The notes under the pieces: generated by a model | The model's input: only the letters and a program-made list of their open reading frames with translations | Told to the model about the DNA's origin: nothing | Database searches by the model: none | NCBI GenBank assembly: GCA_003663115.1 | Contig: QMZJ01000055.1 | Location: 1 to 8,191, forward strand | From: Candidatus Altarchaeales archaeon | Lineage (GTDB): Archaea; Altiarchaeota; Altiarchaeia; IMC4; QMZM01 | Reading direction: 5' to 3' | Length of the DNA: 8,191 nucleotides | In this document: piece after piece, positions 1 through 4,567 of the stretch | Layout of the letters: each line of letters starts with the position of its first letter | Numbering within the stretch: position 1 is the first letter of the stretch | Translations under genes and position numbers: made by a program

Positions 1-180
1 CCAACTATAGTTCCACCAACTATAGTTCCACCAACTATAGTTCCACCAACTATAGTTCCACCAACTATAGTTCCACCAACTATAGTTCCACCAACTATAG
101 TTCCACCAACTATAGTTCCACCAGCTATAGTTCCACCAACTATAGTTCCACCAACTATAGTTCCACCAACTATAGTTCCA
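1..180 (-). repeat. 15-bp coding minisatellite, 12 copies, encoding (WNYSW)n
   Basis: Twelve head-to-tail copies of a 15-bp unit (plus strand ccaactatagttcca) fill bases 1-180. The only change is A to G at base 124 in copy 9. Read on the coding minus strand each unit is TGG AAC TAT AGT TGG (WNYSW), and the copy-9 change is AGT to AGC, a silent Ser codon change. The unit contains a perfect 10-bp palindrome, AACTATAGTT. The unit length is a multiple of three, so gain or loss of copies changes protein length without shifting the frame. The array begins at the window edge, so twelve is a minimum. Near-identity at silent positions suggests recent expansion or homogenisation. Confidence 0.97.
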
Positions 181-1416
181 CCCCGTCTGATTCCAGAGGG
201 AACTGTTCCAAAGGGATTGATTAAGATTAAATGGAAACGTGTTATTCCAGATGGGAAATTGTTGCCGCATCTGTTGATTGAAATGAAATTCGTACATTTC
301 ATGAAGATCGGGTCTCACATTGCCGTTAAATGGAATTATGGAGATATTCGTCAAGAATGATCGATTGGATTGGTTCTGGTTTACGGTGTAAGAACCGGTT
401 GGATCCACAGGAACCCAGCCATATGGCGGCATATAAACCTCGACCCAGCCGTGAGCAAAGGAGGTGAAGATGTATGTTCTATTCCCTATACTCTTTCCGC
501 CAGCATAGCCTATAGCAAGTCTTGCCGGAATGCCCATAGACCTCTCCAATACTATATACGTGGTGGCAAAGTGGGTGCATATCCCCTTACCATTCTTTAG
601 GGTCCATGAGGCAACGTCCTCCCCCCTCCATTCAGTCGAATTCTCCCACCATCTGGGATCATATTTTATATTAGAAAGAAGATACCTCTTCACGAGAACA
701 CTCTGGTTGTAGATATTCAGCTCGGGATCATAGAGTTCATCGCGAGCCCTTTTCACCTCCTCGGGGAGCTTTTCATAGGGTAACTGGGTGTATTGTTCCC
801 TTATTTCCCTGGGCACATCGGAGACCCCACCTATGGTGGAGGGGTCTATTTTTTTGAATGAATATGTCGTACTGTATGAGAGCATTGCTTTGTTTTTCGT
901 ATAGATCGAGATGAGATAGTCATCATAGGGGGTTAAATTAACCTCGTACCTCCCGGTGGGATTTAATCTTACCGAGGACACGTCTATCCAGGAATCCTTT
1001 GTTGGCGGCCTGATCAGATAAAAATTGAAATTCCCCTCCTCCAGATTCTTATACACGGAAAAATCCATTCCCTCTTCACCACCCTTCTTGTATATACTGG
1101 TAGTTGATCTATCGCTCTTCTCCCAGAATACTCCACCCCTGGGGATTCCTCGATAGAGGTCATAGGTTTCGGTCTTCCAGTACAGTCTATTTGCTGGCTC
1201 AACCACAAATGCCAGTCCAACAGCCTGCTGGAACCCTCCACCACCGGAGCCACCCCAGAACCAACCGCCCCAACCGAACCAGGGAGGTCTCTCATCGATG
1301 AAGGGATACTGGTATGGTGGTATCTGATCATATGGTTCATCGATGTCTTCGGCATTAATGAGAGGTAAGAAGAGAAGTATTAAGATACAAACCATGAGTT
1401 TGATCTTCGTGTCCAT
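1..1416 (-). CDS. Exported transglutaminase-like protein with C-terminal WNYSW repeat array (C-terminus beyond window)
   Basis: An uninterrupted minus-strand frame runs from an ATG at 1416 to base 1: 472 codons, no stop, so partial at its C-terminus. Residues 1-22 form a signal peptide (MDTKIK, hydrophobic LMVCILILLFLPLI, cleavage probably after INA). A Pro/Trp/Gly-rich stretch follows (about 33-61, including WFGWGGWFWGG). Residues 76-90 (NRLYWKTETYDLYRG) resemble the region preceding the catalytic domain in TgpA-type transglutaminase-like proteins. The transglutaminase-like core is about 215-342, with the expected triad Cys280 (KGICTHFA), His322 (AHGWVEVY) and Asp338 (GWVPVDPTG). Family members act as cross-linking enzymes or as thiol proteases/amidases; which applies here is unknown. 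From 346 on the protein is sequon-rich (N348, N351, N357, N391, N399, N404, N409), then twelve WNYSW units (413-472). N160, N237 and N259 are further sequons. It likely works outside the cell membrane. There is no clear Shine-Dalgarno; a TATA-like box lies 30-37 bp upstream. It is transcribed divergently from the next gene. Confidence 0.93.
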   Translation of the reverse strand, partial: MDTKIKLMVCILILLFLPLINAEDIDEPYDQIPPYQYPFIDERPPWFGWGGWFWGGSGGGGFQQAVGLAFVVEPANRLYWKTETYDLYRGIPRGGVFWEKSDRSTTSIYKKGGEEGMDFSVYKNLEEGNFNFYLIRPPTKDSWIDVSSVRLNPTGRYEVNLTPYDDYLISIYTKNKAMLSYSTTYSFKKIDPSTIGGVSDVPREIREQYTQLPYEKLPEEVKRARDELYDPELNIYNQSVLVKRYLLSNIKYDPRWWENSTEWRGEDVASWTLKNGKGICTHFATTYIVLERSMGIPARLAIGYAGGKSIGNRTYIFTSFAHGWVEVYMPPYGWVPVDPTGSYTVNQNQSNRSFLTNISIIPFNGNVRPDLHEMYEFHFNQQMRQQFPIWNNTFPFNLNQSLWNSSLWNQTGWNYSWWNYSWWNYSWWNYSWWNYSWWNYSWWNYSWWNYSWWNYSWWNYSWWNYSWWNYSW

Positions 1417-1445
1417 TTAAATCTTCATTAATTATTATTCTCTGT

Positions 1446-1453
1446 AATATAAA
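1446..1453. promoter_or_regulatory. TATA-like box in the divergent 1417-1492 intergenic region
   Basis: The plus strand reads AATATAAA, and the minus strand reads TTTATATT, close to the archaeal TATA consensus. On the minus strand its centre lies about 33 bp before the ATG at 1416, which would give a leader of only a few bases for the transglutaminase-like gene. On the plus strand the same element is about 43 bp before the ATG at 1493, giving a leader of roughly 15-20 bases. One near-symmetric box could therefore serve both directions. The surrounding 76 bp are AT-rich, with no recognisable operator. Promoter function is inferred from position and composition only. Confidence 0.5.
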
Positions 1454-1492
1454 CACCTTTTGATTTATTTTGGTAGAAACCGAAATCCTATC

Positions 1493-1981
1493 ATGGTAGA
1501 ATTGAGCAGGGAGCTTGTAGTCACCTTGATCAGTCTAATTGTATTGTTCATCTACACCTCATCAGAGACCGGAAATCTTTTCGTCTCCATACCTATAATC
1601 CTCTTATTCCCGTTAATATTGAGGCTGAGAAGGATTTTTCTGGTGTATCTGATCTTTGCATCATTTTCCCTTATATTGATATTATATCCATTTATTCTGA
1701 ATCTTGGACATGTCCTGAATTTCTTCTTGTTTGGAATAATCCCGTTTATAATAATAGTTGAGGCCGGTATGAGTTATTGCAATCTGAAAAGGATTGAGCT
1801 TTCCCTCGGTGGGACCGCCTCTGTGTTAATACCATTATTTTTAATTCTCCCTCTTTTCCTATTAAACTGGAGGAACCTTGCCTTCACGAGTGCGGAGGTT
1901 ATGACCCCCTTTGGATTTTTTTATCTCTTTTTGATATTCTCCATTGTCCTCTCGGTCATCATTTTCTTAGAGATCAGATAG
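1493..1981 (+). CDS. Small polytopic membrane protein of unknown function
   Basis: From ATG 1493 this is a 162-residue, strongly hydrophobic protein. Five or six membrane segments are visible: about 9-22, 29-44, 48-69, 74-91, 109-124 and 141-160. Short charged loops separate them (RLRR at 44-47, CNLKR at 96-100). I recognise no family or catalytic motif. The frame can be extended 11 codons upstream to a TTG at 1460. I prefer the ATG because the TATA-like box at 1446-1453 would place transcription start downstream of that TTG, and the extension is polar and unlike an N-terminus. The next gene starts 10 bp after the stop, so they are probably co-transcribed. The gene is divergent from the exported transglutaminase-like gene, so an accessory membrane role is possible, but nothing in the protein shows it. 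Confidence 0.82.
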   Translation: MVELSRELVVTLISLIVLFIYTSSETGNLFVSIPIILLFPLILRLRRIFLVYLIFASFSLILILYPFILNLGHVLNFFLFGIIPFIIIVEAGMSYCNLKRIELSLGGTASVLIPLFLILPLFLLNWRNLAFTSAEVMTPFGFFYLFLIFSIVLSVIIFLEIR

Positions 1982-1991
1982 AGATGGTAAA

Positions 1992-2750
1992 TTGAAATTG
2001 GTCAGGTTTAAATTTGAAGGGAGGCAGTGCTATGGCATCTTAGAGGGAGAAAGGATAATCGAATTTGACGGTGATCTATTCAACATGGGCGAGAAAACGG
2101 GGGAGATCTACGATATAAACGAAATAACATTCCTCCCCCCGGTGGATCCACCCAAGATCATCTGCATCGGATTCAACTATCGCGCTCACATGAGGGAGCT
2201 TCGGGAGATAGCGACGAAGAAACCAACTCTGACTTTGAAGGCTCAGAACTCTGTACTCGCTCATGAACAAGAAATAATCTTACCCAGAAATTCAAGACGG
2301 GTCGAACACGAGGCAGAGTTAGGAATTGTTATCGGGAAAGGGGGCTATAGAATAAAAAACCCTGGCGAGTACATCCTCGGATACACCATAGTAAACGATA
2401 TAACCGCGAGAGATATCGAAAGGGAAATGATCCAGTGGAGCGCATCAAAGAGTTTTCCGACCTTCTGCCCAGTGGGTCCATGCATAGAAACAGACCTCGA
2501 TCCAAGTGACCTGAAAATAAAGTGCTGGGTAAACAAAGAATTGAGACAGGATTCAAGAACATCTCTGATGATCTATAACGCAGAGAGACTGGTAGAATTT
2601 GTGAGTCAGTTCATGAGGCTTGAGAAAGGTGATCTAATAGCCACCGGAACTGTTCCCGGGACGGGGCCCCTTCAAAACGGCGACGTGATCGAGATAAAAA
2701 TTGAGGGCATTGGGGTTTTAAGGAATTACGTCAAGGGAGGGAAACTTTAG
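1992..2750 (+). CDS. Fumarylacetoacetate hydrolase (FAH) family protein
   Basis: The 252-residue protein is typical in length for single-domain FAH-family enzymes, which are cytoplasmic metal-dependent hydrolases, isomerases or decarboxylases acting on C-C bonds of oxo-acids. Signature blocks appear in the expected order: KIICIGFNYRAH (55-66), the EAEL block with putative metal ligands Glu107 and Glu109 followed by GIVIGK (111-116), YTIVNDITARD (131-141) with putative third ligand Asp136, KSFPTFCPVGP (153-163), and ATGTVPGTGPLQNGDVIEI (217-235). The TTG start is chosen because MKLVRF is a common opening for this family and no in-frame ATG occurs before residue 32. It lies 10 bp after the upstream gene and 10 bp before the exchanger gene, suggesting one transcript. 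Two blocks differ from the usual form: KSFP where KsFD/KgFD is common, and TGTVPGTG where TGTPeGvG is common. The substrate cannot be assigned; acylpyruvase and catechol-pathway-type isomerase/hydrolase activities are candidates. Confidence 0.93.
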   Translation: MKLVRFKFEGRQCYGILEGERIIEFDGDLFNMGEKTGEIYDINEITFLPPVDPPKIICIGFNYRAHMRELREIATKKPTLTLKAQNSVLAHEQEIILPRNSRRVEHEAELGIVIGKGGYRIKNPGEYILGYTIVNDITARDIEREMIQWSASKSFPTFCPVGPCIETDLDPSDLKIKCWVNKELRQDSRTSLMIYNAERLVEFVSQFMRLEKGDLIATGTVPGTGPLQNGDVIEIKIEGIGVLRNYVKGGKL

Positions 2751-2760
2751 GGTTTTTCCA

Positions 2761-3738
2761 ATGTATTTTTTAGAATGTCAAGCAATATATAACGTGATTG
2801 AAGTCGTCGTCGGTCTTATTATCGTGGTCGTGGGTGCTGAATTGCTGACTAGGTCTGCTGAGGGTATCGCCCATATGCTTAAGAGAGCCTATGTGGTCGG
2901 GGCAATCCTTCTGGCTTTGAGTGGGAATCTGCCTGAACTCGCTGTTTGCATTTCTGCTATTCTGTCAGGGCATCCTGGTCTTGCAACCTCCTCTATCGTG
3001 GGGAGTGTTGCGGTGAATATACTGATTGTGCTGGGACTTGCCGCACTATTGGGTGGATGGAAGCGCGACCTGGAATTCGACAGCAAAAAGCTTCAGGCAG
3101 ACATACCCATGTTGATCGGTGCGATGGGGTTCTTCATATTCATCAACCTAGGGAGGGCGGAGACCATTCACCTCATAGATGGCGTCATCCTCCTCATCAC
3201 ATATGTTTTCCTCCTGAGATTCATTCTATTCTCCCACAAGGAAGTCTACATCAGTAAAGAGATCCATTGCGCGAGTGAAAAGCCTCTATGGCAGTGGGTA
3301 GTCCTCTTCATCATCTCAGCTGGATTGGTAGCGGTAGGTGCTGAACTGCTGGTTGGGGGTGTTAAGGAGATTTTCATCGATCAGATGAAACTGGATGAGA
3401 AATTTGTCGGGTTCACCATACTTGCGTTGGCAGCGAATCTACCAGAGCATCTTGCAGCGATAAAGGCGGCGATAAACAGAAATGGGGAGATTGCTGTGGG
3501 CAATGCTATCGGGTCCTCATCGCAGGCGATTTATTTGATACTCGGGGCTCTCATAGTCATATCAATAGCCATGGGGAACCCTCTCCCAACACATTTTGAT
3601 GCGATATACCTTGCAACCTTTGCAACTTCGGTATTGCTCGTGGTCGTCGTTGTTTCGGATGGGAAACTGACGTGGTTTGAGGGCTGGATTTTTCTCATTA
3701 TATACGTTCTCGCGTCGGCAGCAATCTATTATCCCTAA
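2761..3738 (+). CDS. CaCA-superfamily cation exchanger (sodium/calcium-exchanger-like), atypical ion-site motifs
   Basis: This 325-residue membrane protein has the two inverted alpha-repeats of Na+/Ca2+ exchanger-type antiporters, near the usual archaeal/bacterial length of about 300-330. Repeat 1 runs GAELLTRSAEGIA (25-37), ALSGNLPELAV (52-62) and SIVGSVAVNILIVLG (78-92). Repeat 2 runs GAELLVGGVKEI (193-204), ALAANLPEHLAA (222-233) and GNAIGSSSQAIYLILG (248-263). A more polar loop around 157-177 separates the halves. The two key acidic residues of the family are kept as Glu59 and Glu229. The common GTSLPE motif is instead SGNLPE and AANLPE, and the common GSN is GSV and GSS, so ion preference or coupling may differ from canonical Ca2+ exchange. 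The ATG start lies 10 bp after the FAH gene, without a clear Shine-Dalgarno. Fold assignment is firm; the transported ion is not. Confidence 0.92.
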   Translation: MYFLECQAIYNVIEVVVGLIIVVVGAELLTRSAEGIAHMLKRAYVVGAILLALSGNLPELAVCISAILSGHPGLATSSIVGSVAVNILIVLGLAALLGGWKRDLEFDSKKLQADIPMLIGAMGFFIFINLGRAETIHLIDGVILLITYVFLLRFILFSHKEVYISKEIHCASEKPLWQWVVLFIISAGLVAVGAELLVGGVKEIFIDQMKLDEKFVGFTILALAANLPEHLAAIKAAINRNGEIAVGNAIGSSSQAIYLILGALIVISIAMGNPLPTHFDAIYLATFATSVLLVVVVVSDGKLTWFEGWIFLIIYVLASAAIYYP

Positions 3739-3751
3739 ACACTTCCAGGGG

Positions 3752-3758
3752 TTTTAAA
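3752..3758 (+). promoter_or_regulatory. TATA-like element upstream of hisA
   Basis: TTTTAAA lies in the 46-bp gap between the exchanger stop and the hisA ATG, centred about 30 bp before the start codon. That spacing would give a leaderless or nearly leaderless transcript, consistent with the absence of a Shine-Dalgarno in front of hisA. It suggests hisA can be transcribed separately from the three genes upstream. This is a position-based inference. Confidence 0.4.
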
Positions 3759-3784
3759 GGATCCAATGTCAAATTAGAATAAGA

Positions 3785-4510
3785 ATGAAAATCATTCCAG
3801 CCATAGACATTCTGGATGGAGACTGCGTTCAGCTGATAGGTGGAAAACTCGGGACCCAGGAATATTATGGGGACCCCGTCGAGATCGCACTGGAATTCAG
3901 GAACATGGGCGCCGAGATCCTTCACATTATCGATCTAGATGCAGCTCTCGGGACTGGAGAGAACATAAAAACCGTTCTGAGAATCTGCAGGAGTGTGAAG
4001 CTCCCGATCCACTTCGGCGGCGGGATCAGAGACTACGATAGAGCCCGCTACCTCCTTAATGCTGGAATCGATCGCATTATCCTCGGGACACTGGCTGTTA
4101 GTGACTACAGAGCGGATTTTGCCACAATCAAGAAACTCGGAGAGGAGTTCGGACCCGAGAGGCTCATGGTTGCGCTGGACTCAAAAAAAGGGAACATTGT
4201 CGTAAGGGGCTGGCAGGAAAAGACAGAATTAAAGGCTGTGGAATTTGCGAAAGATCTCCAGGGTCTGGTCTTCGGGGTTCTCTATACGGATGTGGATGTG
4301 GAGGGCAGGATGGAGGGCATCAACCTTGAGAAAATAAGTGAAATTGTTCGGGCAACAGAATTACCAGTAATCATCTCTGGTGGGATATCGAGCAACTCCG
4401 ATCTACAGAAGATAAAAGAGACGGGTGCATGGGGCGTCGTTCTCGGAAAGGCCCTGTACGAGGGAAAGATAGATTTCAAAGATGCCCTGAATCTCGGGCA
4501 GGGGTTTTAG
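3785..4510 (+). CDS. hisA: ProFAR isomerase, 1-(5-phosphoribosyl)-5-[(phosphoribosylamino)methylideneamino]imidazole-4-carboxamide isomerase
   Basis: HisA is the cytoplasmic (beta/alpha)8-barrel enzyme of the fourth histidine biosynthesis step, an Amadori rearrangement of ProFAR to PRFAR. The 241 residues match the family's usual length of about 240-245. Visible signatures are the catalytic acid Asp8 in IIPAIDILDGDCVQL (3-17), HFGGGIRD (76-83) and IILGTLAV (98-105) of the phosphate-binding loops, the second catalytic Asp132 in VALDSKKG (129-136), YTDVDVEGRMEGIN (167-180) in the position of the usual TDI-x-RDG block, and the second phosphate loop IISGGIS (196-202). The TD-x-x-RDG segment reads TDVDVEG, a variation from bacterial enzymes. 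HisF is similar in fold, but the length and the opening motif favour HisA. No other his gene is adjacent. The ATG is first in frame and fits a leaderless start. Confidence 0.95.
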   Translation: MKIIPAIDILDGDCVQLIGGKLGTQEYYGDPVEIALEFRNMGAEILHIIDLDAALGTGENIKTVLRICRSVKLPIHFGGGIRDYDRARYLLNAGIDRIILGTLAVSDYRADFATIKKLGEEFGPERLMVALDSKKGNIVVRGWQEKTELKAVEFAKDLQGLVFGVLYTDVDVEGRMEGINLEKISEIVRATELPVIISGGISSNSDLQKIKETGAWGVVLGKALYEGKIDFKDALNLGQGF

Positions 4511-4513
4511 GTA

Positions 4514-4521
4514 TTTATATA
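4514..4521 (+). promoter_or_regulatory. Archaeal TATA box for the 994-residue protein gene
   Basis: TTTATATA begins three bases after the hisA stop codon and matches the archaeal TATA consensus very well. With the usual spacing of about 25 bp to the transcription start, transcription would begin near 4544, leaving a leader of about 24 bases that includes the Shine-Dalgarno at 4559-4565. A second AT-rich element (4531-4540, TAATATATAA) could act as an alternative box, but would place the start downstream of or on the Shine-Dalgarno. Confidence 0.6.
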
Positions 4522-4558
4522 ACTTTAGAGTAATATATAACTGGTTAAAAATATATAT

Positions 4559-4565
4559 GGTGATC
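4559..4565 (+). promoter_or_regulatory. Strong Shine-Dalgarno (GGTGATC) that fixes a GTG start
   Basis: GGTGATC is an exact complement of the conserved anti-Shine-Dalgarno at the 3' end of archaeal 16S rRNA. It ends two bases before the GTG at 4568. An ATG at 4557 is out of frame and reaches a stop after four codons, so the GTG is the best start for the long gene. It is the only clear Shine-Dalgarno seen in front of a gene in this window. Confidence 0.65.
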
Positions 4566-4567
4566 GA

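Noticed and set aside
1..180. CRISPR-like array
   Set aside because: The 15-bp units abut with no spacers and lie inside a coding frame; this is a coding minisatellite.
1..360. Plus-strand open frame (PTIVP)12 followed by 60 codons ending in a TGA at 358-360
   Set aside because: It is the complement of the transglutaminase-like gene. The one substitution in the array changes Thr to Ala in this frame but is silent on the minus strand, and the non-repeat part shows no domain.
370..712. Two overlapping plus-strand short frames (370-600 and 530-712)
   Set aside because: They are antisense to the transglutaminase-like catalytic domain and show no recognisable protein character.
1014..1355. Minus-strand 113-codon frame and plus-strand frame 1104-1301
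   Set aside because: Both are out of frame with the gene that carries the signal peptide and catalytic triad across the same bases.
1460..1492. TTG at 1460 as start of the small membrane protein
   Set aside because: The TATA-like box at 1446-1453 would put transcription start downstream of it, and the added 11 residues are polar; ATG 1493 fits better.
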